From: Bacteroidota bacterium
Lineage (GTDB): Bacteria > Bacteroidota > Bacteroidia > UBA4408
Length of the DNA: 64,000 nucleotides
Assembly: GCA_016718805.1 (NCBI GenBank)
Contig: JADKCP010000003.1
Location: 434,001 to 498,000, forward strand
Direction: 5' to 3'
This document shows, one piece after another, positions 1 to 7,884 of the stretch. The first letter of the stretch is position 1. Every line of letters begins with the position of its first letter. A program made the position numbers and the translations under genes. The notes under the pieces were generated by a model, which had not been told where the DNA came from, made no database searches, and was given only the letters and a program-made list of their open reading frames with translations.

Positions 1-641
1 CTGTGTCCGTTAATTACGATGGCTTTATTCACTAAATCCTCAACTACTGTACCCGGGAAAGGACCATGTACTGAATCGGTGCGTAATAAATCTGCTCGTT
101 TAATTATATCTTCATCACTGCTGCTGCGTGTTACAATAGCGCGTAAACGCAATTGCTCACCCTTTCCGGCTTGTGTAACTAGTTCGCGGGCAGCCAAGCG
201 ACCAATGCGTCCAAATCCATACAAAATAACATCTTTAGGCTTAATGGTATTTTTTTCGGAACCTAAAAATCCTGCTAATTTATCTTCAATAAAATGTTTA
301 GCACTAATGCCCATTTTCTTTTCAACCAACCATTCAGCGCCCAGTCTGCCAATGTCGATGCGCGAAGGAGCAATATTGCGCAACTGTGCTATTTCCTTAG
401 CAAGTGTAAGAGTATCTTGCACATTAATAGGTTGCTTAATAATGTTTAATGCATACAAATGCAAATTCAAAATTTCGCTCGCACTGCGGTCAACCAATTG
501 GTTTCTGAAAATAATAAGTTCCACAGATTTGTCGAACCATAAATTACCAATAACATTGATCAATTCAACTGCTGCTTTTTCGCTTTCTATCCAGGAATTA
601 AGCTTGCTTTCGTAGTCGTTTTTAGCTTCGGCTGTTTTCAT
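1..641 (-). CDS. gap: Glyceraldehyde-3-phosphate dehydrogenase, long form, N-terminal part (runs off left edge)
   Basis: Translating the minus strand from the ATG at 639-641 gives an open frame of 213 complete codons reaching the window edge without a stop. Residues 1-135 form a helical N-terminal extension, followed by a Rossmann nucleotide-binding start (YGFGRIGRLAAREL, about residues 141-154) and the segment DLLRTDSVHGPFPG (about 184-197), which resembles the NAD(P)-GAPDH signature preceding the catalytic domain. This matches the long (about 480-residue) GAPDH of Bacteroidota rather than the usual 335-residue enzyme. It would interconvert glyceraldehyde-3-phosphate and 1,3-bisphosphoglycerate in glycolysis/gluconeogenesis. 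The catalytic Cys region lies outside the window, so activity cannot be judged. Seen: motifs and open frame. Inferred: function. Confidence 0.85.
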   Translation of the reverse strand, partial: MKTAEAKNDYESKLNSWIESEKAAVELINVIGNLWFDKSVELIIFRNQLVDRSASEILNLHLYALNIIKQPINVQDTLTLAKEIAQLRNIAPSRIDIGRLGAEWLVEKKMGISAKHFIEDKLAGFLGSEKNTIKPKDVILYGFGRIGRLAARELVTQAGKGEQLRLRAIVTRSSSDEDIIKRADLLRTDSVHGPFPGTVVEDLVNKAIVINGH

Positions 642-944
642 TCTTTTTTTTAGTTTTAGTGAAGGATAAAAAAATTAGGTGTAAGTTTCTGTATGTTGAG
701 CAAACAAAAATCCGCGACAAAATTATTTAAATTTTTTAAATGTTGAGCTTCTTCTTAAATGCCCAATTAACAAAGCAAATCTTAAAAAGGAACAAGCTAA
801 CTTATCTTTAAGTGCAATATTCCTCCTTAATTATTACTCTTGGGCAATTGGCAGCTACTTCTATTTAATTAAACTTAAACCAAGCAAACTAAACCAATTT
901 AAGGCAGATAATTGCGCGAAAATTAACTTAAGGAACACTACTGC
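642..944. other. Intergenic stretch without a recognisable gene
   Basis: About 300 AT-rich bases between the GAPDH start and the end of the VOC gene. I find no convincing short coding frame, RNA gene or clear promoter box here. It must hold the GAPDH promoter on the minus strand, but no clean TTTG/TAnnTTTG pair is visible. Confidence 0.5.
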
Positions 945-1325
945 TTATTTGTTCGAATGCAGACCTATTGAATTTCCTTCGGTATCGGTAAAAAAGGCCA
1001 TAAATCCATTTGGACCTAAGGATGTTTTAGGCATTGTTATTTCACCACCGGCTTTTACTACTTTTCCGAGCACTTTTGATAAATCGGGATTGCCATTCAG
1101 GTAAATTTTTGCCCCTGATTTTGCAGGTTTGTGCATGCTGCTTTTACACAAGCCGCCATTTACTTTTCCACTCATAGGTTCTGATGGAAAAAAGGCCATT
1201 TGCATTCCCATCATTTCCATTTCGGGCATTTTAATTCCCAAAATTGTTTCATAAAATTTTTTGGCTCTTTTTAAATCTTTCACCGAAATTTCGAACCAGT
1301 TAATAGAATTTACTTTTGCATCCAT
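945..1325 (-). CDS. VOC (glyoxalase/bleomycin-resistance fold) family protein
   Basis: This 126-residue protein has the single-domain vicinal-oxygen-chelate layout: an opening strand and helix (WFEISVKDLKRAKKFYETIL), a central metal/substrate-side segment and a closing strand (FFTDTEGNSIGLHS). The family includes glyoxalase I-like enzymes and antibiotic-binding proteins; the substrate cannot be read from sequence. It starts at the ATG at 1323-1325. A paralogue at 56362-56742 differs at only about 15 of 126 positions, so one copy likely arose by a recent duplication. The other copy sits in an ECF sigma-factor cluster, while this one stands next to a YdeI-type gene. No ECF-like promoter was seen upstream of this copy. 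Confidence 0.85.
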   Translation of the reverse strand: MDAKVNSINWFEISVKDLKRAKKFYETILGIKMPEMEMMGMQMAFFPSEPMSGKVNGGLCKSSMHKPAKSGAKIYLNGNPDLSKVLGKVVKAGGEITMPKTSLGPNGFMAFFTDTEGNSIGLHSNK

Positions 1326-1392
1326 TGTTTCAAGTTTTTTAGGTTATAATTTAGTGCTACAATCTGTACTCACAAGTATACTAAAATCGAAT

Positions 1393-1995
1393 TTAGGAAT
1401 GAATTTTTTCACCTCTAATCAACATTTCTACTAAAGTTTTTATTCTTTTTTCCTTAGTCTCAATTTTTTTTGCGGTTTGAATGCGCCATCCTATTGCAAA
1501 TTTGTTTGCTTTACTCAAAGTAGCGAAAAATTCTTTTGCCTTTTTGTGCTTGTCCAATTCCTTTAAAAATTCTAGTGGCAACTCCATTGTACTTTGTGAA
1601 TCATAGGCTTGTTCCCATCTTCCATCTGCTTTAGCTGCTTCCACTTCTTTTCGTCCAAAGTCGGTCATTAAGCCCGATTTTTCAAGTCTTGCCACATGCT
1701 CAATGTTGCGTTTCGACCAAAGACTTCTTGCTCTTCGAGGAGTAAATTTTTGCAACCAGGAAAGTTCATCAAACGATTTTTTTTGCCCGTCAATCCAGCC
1801 ATAGCAAAGGGCTACGTCAAGTGCTTCAGCATAATTTACTGATGCTATTCCGCTACCTTTCTTGTACATTCTAAGCCAAATTCCGCTGGTTAATTTTTGG
1901 TTTTTTTTCAACCATTTTTCCCATTCTTTTGGCGATGAAAAAGTGAGGGTAGGAGCTTCTTCTTTTACTTTTACAGGAAGTGTTTTAGGGCACAT
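1393..1995 (-). CDS. YdeI/OmpD-associated family protein
   Basis: The 200-residue product carries features of the YdeI/OmdA family: an N-terminal part with WLRMYKKGSG, then ALDVALCYGWIDGQKKSFDE and FTPRRARSLWSKRNIEHVARL, and a Lys-rich C-terminal helix (WRIQTAKKIETKEKRIKTLVEML). Members have been linked to antimicrobial-peptide or bacteriocin tolerance in enterobacteria, but their biochemistry is unknown. There is no signal peptide, so it is presumably cytoplasmic. It starts at the ATG at 1993-1995. The VOC gene lies 67 bp downstream and the DUF4256 gene 32 bp upstream on the same strand, so co-transcription is possible. Confidence 0.82.
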   Translation of the reverse strand: MCPKTLPVKVKEEAPTLTFSSPKEWEKWLKKNQKLTSGIWLRMYKKGSGIASVNYAEALDVALCYGWIDGQKKSFDELSWLQKFTPRRARSLWSKRNIEHVARLEKSGLMTDFGRKEVEAAKADGRWEQAYDSQSTMELPLEFLKELDKHKKAKEFFATLSKANKFAIGWRIQTAKKIETKEKRIKTLVEMLIRGEKIHS

Positions 1996-2027
1996 ACAAA
2001 GTTGGAGATAAATAAGCGATACAAAAA

Positions 2028-2597
2028 TTAAACACTCAATTTTGCCCTAAATCCGCGGCCTCCATAGTAGGAGGGAGCAGTATTGTGATACACAAAAACA
2101 GTATTAAATCGAAAGTCGGCAAACAGGGCTCCTCCCAGTTTACGAATAGCGGCAGGAGTTTTAATCCAGCTCGAGGTTTTTGAGTCAAAATTTCCGAGCG
2201 CTTGCAATGCTCTGTATTCGGTTTCGTCAATCATTTCAACACCCATCTCATCAGCCATATCTTGAGCAGTATTAGCAGGTTTATGTTCTTTGCGTGCATC
2301 AAGTCCTTCGCGGTCAAAGCACAAACTGCGTCTTCCGGCCGGGCTTTCGGCCGAGCAATCCATAAAGGTGTAGGTCTCATTTTTTTTATCGTAAGCAACT
2401 ACATCCGGTTCACCTCCGCTACTTTCCATTTGGCCTAATGACCAAAGTTTATCGGGAGCACTTTTTAGTTTGCTTTCCACATTCGACCATTCGAGACCTT
2501 TATGCCGTTGCATATTTTTACTGAAGCGGTTTTTAAGAGTTTCTATAAGCGCTTTACTTTGTATTTCGCTGAGTTTGCTGCTTGCTTTTTTGGCCAT
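2028..2597 (-). CDS. DUF4256 family protein
   Basis: The protein matches the DUF4256 pattern throughout: LIETLKNRFSKNMQRHKGLEW near the N-terminus, LWSLGQMESSGGEPDVV, TYTFMDCSAESPAGRRSLCFD, and the C-terminal AIRKLGGALFADFRFNTVFVYHNTAPSYYGGRGFRA. Function is unknown for the family. I chose the ATG at 2595-2597 (MAKKASSK), because the six extra upstream codons beginning at 2615 are Phe-rich and absent from the family pattern. No signal peptide or membrane segment is visible, so it is probably cytoplasmic. It is about 190 residues, the usual family length. Confidence 0.82.
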   Translation of the reverse strand: MAKKASSKLSEIQSKALIETLKNRFSKNMQRHKGLEWSNVESKLKSAPDKLWSLGQMESSGGEPDVVAYDKKNETYTFMDCSAESPAGRRSLCFDREGLDARKEHKPANTAQDMADEMGVEMIDETEYRALQALGNFDSKTSSWIKTPAAIRKLGGALFADFRFNTVFVYHNTAPSYYGGRGFRAKLSV

Positions 2598-2708
2598 AAA
2601 AAATGTTTTTTGCAAGTATAAAAATAAGATACAATTTCAGTAAGGCACAAAAAAATTCTATTTTTTCTATACAAACACTAAATTGATTAATGTAGATTAA
2701 TTTTTTTT

Positions 2709-2795
2709 GGGCATTGGCCAGGCTTTCACTACTCGCTTCCGCCAGTCGGCGGAGAGCTCAAACAGGCCGTTCAATCCTTAATGCGAAATAGCTTG
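2709..2795. repeat. Degenerate GC-rich intergenic repeat with a 6-bp hairpin
   Basis: Just downstream of gene A lies an unusually GC-rich patch in an AT-rich setting. It contains the perfect hairpin TCCGCC-AGTC-GGCGGA (about 2738-2753) and the phrases GGGCATTGGCCAGGC and CAATCC. These resemble a family of intergenic repeats I know from other Bacteroidota genomes (GGC-TTGGCC...GGCTTTC...AATCC). There is no U-run after the stem on the gene A transcript, so it is not a classical terminator. Confidence 0.4.
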
Positions 2796-2802
2796 CTGTA
2801 GT

Positions 2803-5214
2803 TTATTCCTTCACCACCTTCTGCCCCCAACCTTGCCCTTTTAAAATGTAAGTTCCGGCAGGCAAGTGCTGCAAGTTCCAAGTATAAGTTGAGCTAGAAA
2901 TAGTTTTTGTTTCCAACACTTTTCCGCTGGCATTTATCAATTCTATCTTTCCTAATGGCCCTGCATGTTGGTTCACAATGCGTATACTTTCTTGCACAGG
3001 ATTAGGAAAAATTTGCATTTCTGGTTCCTGCAAATCTTTTACCTGCAAAGGATTTAGCACATTTACTACAATGGTGTTGGTAGTAATAGCAGTGTTGTAA
3101 TCAAAATAAATATTGGCAGCATTCGGTATAGAATCAGTTACCATCAATCCCGGCAAAGGCTTTATGCTGAATTTTACAAAACCGTGTGATGCTAATTCAT
3201 TGGTGTTTGAATCGGGGAGGAGGATATTTTTAAATATCCATTTTGCAAAGCCGTTTACAATGCTCAATTCATAGTTGTGTGATGAACTAATCATTTGCAT
3301 GCTGCTAATATCCAACAAGGCCGAAAGCTTGTCCATAACGGTTACTGTAAAAGCAGTATCTGTACCTGTGTTTTGAAAGCGAATGGTGTATTCTAAATCA
3401 TCGGTCGAGTTTGGAACTAACACAGCCGGACTAACCGATTTATCATTTGGATCATAGGAACCACGAATAATATCATCTCTATACGAAACATTGTTAACCG
3501 GTGTAGTGTCACCTAGGATTGGTTCAATCCATGCAGCTGCAGTTGCGGTATCGCCTAAAACTGCACTCGCGAAAACAGAATCCGTAATTGCTATATTAGT
3601 GGTTTGCAAAGGGCTCATATAAGCATAATTCCAAACTAAAGTATCTCCGTTGATTGCATTTGCTGATGGAAGGGCAGAAACATAGACTAATTGTGAAGGT
3701 GTCACGAATTTTATTTGCACATTAAAAAGTGTATCTGTTCCCACATTTTCACAATGCAGCTGGTACGAAGCATTAAAGCCAGGGCGAATAAAACCAATGG
3801 GCGTAACATCCACAATCAAATCTTTAATATTTGGTATGGCTTGTAGCCCAAAATAAAGTGTATCCACAATTCCATTTTGCACATATATACTTTGTGAAGC
3901 AGGAGTCGTTGCTGTGTAATACAGTGGAACTGCAACTTGAAAAGTGATATTACCTGTATCGCTGCTTGCGTAAAAAACGCCATTGCTATCAGGGAGTATA
4001 CCTGAGTTACCGGAATAATAAACGGGAATAGGCAAACTTGATTCTATACTATCCTTAAGCCCATTTCCATTCACATCCCAAAATACATTACCTACTGTGT
4101 AATTATAATTGCAGCTGCTGTTTAAAGGAGTACATACAGGAAGTGATACTGCGCCCAGCAACGCCGAAAGAGGAAAGGTACCTGAGTTGGGAATACATGA
4201 AATTAAGGTATTTGAAATGTCTATATAAAGCCATCCGTTACCATTAGGCGAGCGGGGTAATATATCCGGAAAGCAGCTAATCGGGTTGTTTTGGCAAAAC
4301 AGTCTAACTACATTTCCTGGAATTTTAGGCAAACTACTCAACTGATTATCAGTGCAATAAATTTCTAGTAAGGTTTCAGGCAATACGGGCAAAATTGTTA
4401 GTTGATTGTTGTTGCAATACAAATTAGTTAATGAAGAAGGCAAAGTTGGTAAGTTTGTCAACTGATTAAATTGACAATCCAAATAACTTAAGAACGAAGG
4501 TAATGCTGGCAAACTTGTCAATTGATTATTATTGCAAAACAATTCGGTTAATGATTGTGGCAATGCAGGCAAAATGGTTAATTGATTTGTAGAACACCAT
4601 AGCCAAGTTAACGAAGCAGGTAATGAAGGTAAACTAGCTAATTGATTTGAGCTACAATATAAATCGGTTAATGATACGGGCAAAGTTGGCAAGCTAGTCA
4701 ATTGATTTGAACTGCATTGTAATCCAATTAATGAAGAAGGCAGTGGCGGTATACTAATCAATTGATTACCATGGCACCATAAGGCGATTAGTGATGATGG
4801 TAAGGTGGGTAAACTGACTAATAGATTACCGTGGCAATACAGAGTGGTTAACTGTGCAGGCAATGAAGGCAGGCTTGTCAATTGATTATAAAAGCAATAT
4901 AATTTAGTTAACGATGCTGGCAAGGCAGGCAAATTGCTCAATTGGTTCAAACTACAATTTAAAGAATCCAATGAAATAAAATATTGTATCCCATCTAAAG
5001 AACTAATAGATAGGTTACTTACATCAATGTCGATTTCATTTTGTATATCACTGCAATTAATAATTAATGAATCTTGGGCAGTAAAACAGTTGGGATATAT
5101 ACCTTTTAACACAGTACGAAAATTACTATCCGGCACCCAAAAATTTTGAGCAAACAAATTTGCATTAAGAGAAAAGAAAACCAAAAGCAAGCCGAAGTAA
5201 AATTTATGTTTCAT
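2803..5214 (-). CDS. LRR array gene A: T9SS-exported leucine-rich-repeat protein (11 repeats)
   Basis: 803 residues. Order: signal peptide (MKHKFYFGLLLVFFSLNANLFAQ); N-cap FWVPDSNFRTVLKGIYPNCF; a first LRR (SSLDGIQYFISLDSLNC); eleven 20-residue LRRs of the form LPxLPxSLxxLxCxxNQLTS; a Cys-rich cap (NNPISCF...ISCIPN); a Ca-loop module (VFWDVNGNGLKDSIE); DUF11/DUF7619-like sandwiches (IRFQNTGTDTAF, LLPDSNTNELASHGFVKF, IYFDYN); and a T9SS type-A sorting domain (MQIFPNPVQESIRIVN to GWGQKVVKE). It should be exported by the Sec system and then T9SS, and anchored or released at the cell surface, where LRRs usually bind proteins or glycans. The ligand is unknown. It is the last gene of the array, 69 bp after gene B. 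Confidence 0.9.
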   Translation of the reverse strand: MKHKFYFGLLLVFFSLNANLFAQNFWVPDSNFRTVLKGIYPNCFTAQDSLIINCSDIQNEIDIDVSNLSISSLDGIQYFISLDSLNCSLNQLSNLPALPASLTKLYCFYNQLTSLPSLPAQLTTLYCHGNLLVSLPTLPSSLIALWCHGNQLISIPPLPSSLIGLQCSSNQLTSLPTLPVSLTDLYCSSNQLASLPSLPASLTWLWCSTNQLTILPALPQSLTELFCNNNQLTSLPALPSFLSYLDCQFNQLTNLPTLPSSLTNLYCNNNQLTILPVLPETLLEIYCTDNQLSSLPKIPGNVVRLFCQNNPISCFPDILPRSPNGNGWLYIDISNTLISCIPNSGTFPLSALLGAVSLPVCTPLNSSCNYNYTVGNVFWDVNGNGLKDSIESSLPIPVYYSGNSGILPDSNGVFYASSDTGNITFQVAVPLYYTATTPASQSIYVQNGIVDTLYFGLQAIPNIKDLIVDVTPIGFIRPGFNASYQLHCENVGTDTLFNVQIKFVTPSQLVYVSALPSANAINGDTLVWNYAYMSPLQTTNIAITDSVFASAVLGDTATAAAWIEPILGDTTPVNNVSYRDDIIRGSYDPNDKSVSPAVLVPNSTDDLEYTIRFQNTGTDTAFTVTVMDKLSALLDISSMQMISSSHNYELSIVNGFAKWIFKNILLPDSNTNELASHGFVKFSIKPLPGLMVTDSIPNAANIYFDYNTAITTNTIVVNVLNPLQVKDLQEPEMQIFPNPVQESIRIVNQHAGPLGKIELINASGKVLETKTISSSTYTWNLQHLPAGTYILKGQGWGQKVVKE

Positions 5215-5283
5215 AACTGAATTTTTTTTAATTCTTAATTTATAATTCTGAATTCTGCATTCTGAATTCTCAATTCCCTTTCA

Positions 5284-7689
5284 TCACTCCTTCACCACCT
5301 TCTTCCCCCAGCCTTGCCCTTTTAAAATGTAAGTTCCGGCAGGCAAGTGCTGCAAGTTCCAGGTGTAGCTTGATGCTGAAATTGTTTTTGTTTCCAACAA
5401 TTTTCCATTCGCATCAAACAACTCCACTTTGCCTAATGGGCCTGCATTTTTGTTTACTATTCGTAGGCTCTCTTGAACAGGGTTGGGGAAAATTTTTAAT
5501 TCTTCTATTTTTAGCTCTTTCACACCAACTAAATTTACATTTACTACAATAGTATTCGTATTCACAGCTGCATTGTAATCAAAATAAATTTTTGCCTGAT
5601 TGGGAATTGAATCATTTAATAAAAGTCCGGGATTGGATTTTATTTTAAATTTTATAAATCCATGTGATTCTAGTTGATTCGTATTGGAATCGGGTAACAG
5701 TATTTTTTTAAAAACCCATTTAGCCATTCCGTTTGTAATGCTTAATTCGTATGGATGAGAAGCATTCAACATCTGTAAACTATATACATCTAATAATGTA
5801 GAAAGTTTATCCGTTACTGTTACAGTAAATGCAGTATCTGTTCCTGTGTTTTGAAAGCGAATGATATATTCCAAATTCCCGGTAAAATTTGGAGACAGTA
5901 TTTGAGGGCTCACCGATTTATCATTTGGATCATATGCACCTCGAATTATATTTGTGCTAATTGAGCTATTGTTTGTCGGAGTTGTATCCCCGGCAATTGG
6001 CTCAATCCAGGCATAGGCTTTGGCAGTGTCGCCTAACACAGCACTTGCAAAAACTGAATCAGAAATTGTAATATAGCTTTGCTTAAATGGAGATAAGGAA
6101 GGAATACTCCATATCAAAGTATCTCCATTTGTGCTGGTGGCCATTGGATTCGCATATAGATTTGTTAATTGTGATGGTTTTAAAAATTTTACCTGAACAT
6201 TTAACAAAGTATCCGTACCAATATTTTGATACTTCAATGTGTAGCCCGATTTAAACCCTGGTCGAATTCTTGTAATGGTTGTTAAGTCAATAATTAAATC
6301 TTTGATATTGGGAATTGGGTGTATTCCAAAAAACAAGCTGTCAACAATTCCATTTTGCACATTAGTTATCTGTGTGCTTGGAGTTGAAGCTGTGTAATAT
6401 AACGGGGCAGCTACCTGAAAGCTAATATTTCCGGTATCGCTGGCAGCATTAAAAAAACCTGAACTATCTGACCAAATACTACAATTGTTAGTAAAATTAA
6501 TTGGGCTAACGTAACCTTTATCAGCATTATCTTTGATTCCATCTCCATTTAAATCAATAAAAACATAGCCGTAAGTATAATTATAATTACAAGTAGTAGT
6601 TGAGGGTGTGCAATAGGGGAGCGGCATTGAACTAATTACTACCCATATCGGAAATAATCCCAGATTTGGAATACAGGAAATTAACGTACTGTCGATGTTT
6701 ATCAAAGACCAGTAACTTCCTGGTAAACGAGTGCCAATTTCAGGAAAACAAGAAATAGGATTGTTGCTAATATCAATAAGTGAAACATTTCCGGGTATCA
6801 GAGGCAAATTGGTTAATTGGTTATCTTCGCAATATAAGTAATGTGTTGAAACTGGTAATGTTGGCAAATTGGTCAACTGGTTATTTCCACAATATAAAGT
6901 ATATAATCCCACTGGTAAAGTTGGCAAAATACTTATCTGATTATAGCTACATTCAAGAGTACTTAAAGCTGTAGGTAATGTTGGTAAACTTGTTAATGAA
7001 TTAGACATGCAACCCAAATAATTTATAGAATTTGGTAAAGGAGGTAAATTGCCTAAATTATTAGATGAACAAATAAGGGATTGCAAATTTGATGGTAATG
7101 TTGGGAGACTGGTTAATAAATTATTGTTGCACATTAGATTATGTAAACCTGCAGGCAAGTTTGGTAAGTTGCTTATTTGATTTACTGGACAGCCAAGTTT
7201 AAGTAAAGAAGCAGGTAAAGCGGGTAAACTCGTTAATTGATTTACCATACAATATAATTCAGTCAAAGCATTTGGCAATGTGGGTAAGCTAGTTAAGTTA
7301 TTCCCGCCACATTGTAAGTAAGTTAATGATGATGGTAGGGCAGGTAAACTCGCTATTTGATTAGAACTGCAATCTAATCTTATCAATGTAGCTGGGAGGG
7401 TTGGTAAACTAGTCAATTGATTTTGCCAGCATTCAAGATTCGTTAAAGCAGTAAAATACTGAATTCCATTCAAAGAATGAATTGACAAATTAGCCACACC
7501 TAAATAGGTGGCTTGTTTAATTTTATTACATGTTGTTTTCATTGAATCTTGTGCATCAAAACAGCTTGGATAAAGGTGTTTAAGCGTATCCCTGAAAACA
7601 TTATCAGGGACCCAAAATTTTTGAGAGAAAACATTTGTGCTTGTGGCTAAAAGAAAACTTAGCAGGAGGATTTTTATTCTTGATTTCAT
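5284..7689 (-). CDS. LRR array gene B: T9SS-exported leucine-rich-repeat protein (11 repeats)
   Basis: The start is set at the ATG at 7687-7689 (MKSRIKILLLSFLLATSTNVFSQ), which gives a normal signal peptide; an upstream in-frame start would add ten charged residues. About 801 residues follow the usual order: N-cap FWVPDNVFRDTLKHLYPSCF, eleven 20-residue LRRs, Cys cap, Ca-loop (FIDLNGDGIKDNAD), DUF7619-like region and T9SS sorting domain (LKIFPNPVQESLRIVN to GWGKKVVKE). The signal peptide and several body segments differ from the other members, and LRR 11 ends in DIS rather than the usual Cys. A 195-bp upstream space holds a promoter-like box, so B probably heads a short B-A transcription unit. 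Confidence 0.9.
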   Translation of the reverse strand: MKSRIKILLLSFLLATSTNVFSQKFWVPDNVFRDTLKHLYPSCFDAQDSMKTTCNKIKQATYLGVANLSIHSLNGIQYFTALTNLECWQNQLTSLPTLPATLIRLDCSSNQIASLPALPSSLTYLQCGGNNLTSLPTLPNALTELYCMVNQLTSLPALPASLLKLGCPVNQISNLPNLPAGLHNLMCNNNLLTSLPTLPSNLQSLICSSNNLGNLPPLPNSINYLGCMSNSLTSLPTLPTALSTLECSYNQISILPTLPVGLYTLYCGNNQLTNLPTLPVSTHYLYCEDNQLTNLPLIPGNVSLIDISNNPISCFPEIGTRLPGSYWSLINIDSTLISCIPNLGLFPIWVVISSMPLPYCTPSTTTCNYNYTYGYVFIDLNGDGIKDNADKGYVSPINFTNNCSIWSDSSGFFNAASDTGNISFQVAAPLYYTASTPSTQITNVQNGIVDSLFFGIHPIPNIKDLIIDLTTITRIRPGFKSGYTLKYQNIGTDTLLNVQVKFLKPSQLTNLYANPMATSTNGDTLIWSIPSLSPFKQSYITISDSVFASAVLGDTAKAYAWIEPIAGDTTPTNNSSISTNIIRGAYDPNDKSVSPQILSPNFTGNLEYIIRFQNTGTDTAFTVTVTDKLSTLLDVYSLQMLNASHPYELSITNGMAKWVFKKILLPDSNTNQLESHGFIKFKIKSNPGLLLNDSIPNQAKIYFDYNAAVNTNTIVVNVNLVGVKELKIEELKIFPNPVQESLRIVNKNAGPLGKVELFDANGKLLETKTISASSYTWNLQHLPAGTYILKGQGWGKKVVKE

Positions 7690-7706
7690 TGCCAAATTTT
7701 TTTTAT

Positions 7707-7736
7707 CAAAACTAATCAATAAAAACTGTTAGCAAT
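7707..7736 (-). promoter_or_regulatory. Putative promoter of LRR genes B-A
   Basis: On the minus strand TAGTTTTG (7707-7714) fits the Bacteroidota -7 consensus TAnnTTTG, with ATTG (7733-7736) at the -33 distance (18-base spacer). The start codon of gene B lies 17 bp downstream. The string TAGTTTTGATAAA recurs upstream of gene K and in no other spacer of the array. Confidence 0.5.
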
Positions 7737-7884
7737 TACAACTTATCGATTTAGCAAATATTAAAATCGTTATCAGTAATTTTCGAAAACCTTATTTAAT
7801 GTGCTTATTGAATCTAAATAATAAGCTCTGTAGCTGATTAAATTTTTATTGATCAGATTACTATTAGTCATCGGATCACTACTG

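Noticed and set aside
19..615. 198-codon frame on the plus strand at the left edge
   Set aside because: It is antisense to the GAPDH start, which has clear family motifs.
7820..7852. Possible terminator between genes C and B
   Set aside because: The stem (AATAAGCT/AGCTGATT) is imperfect and no T-run follows on the minus strand.
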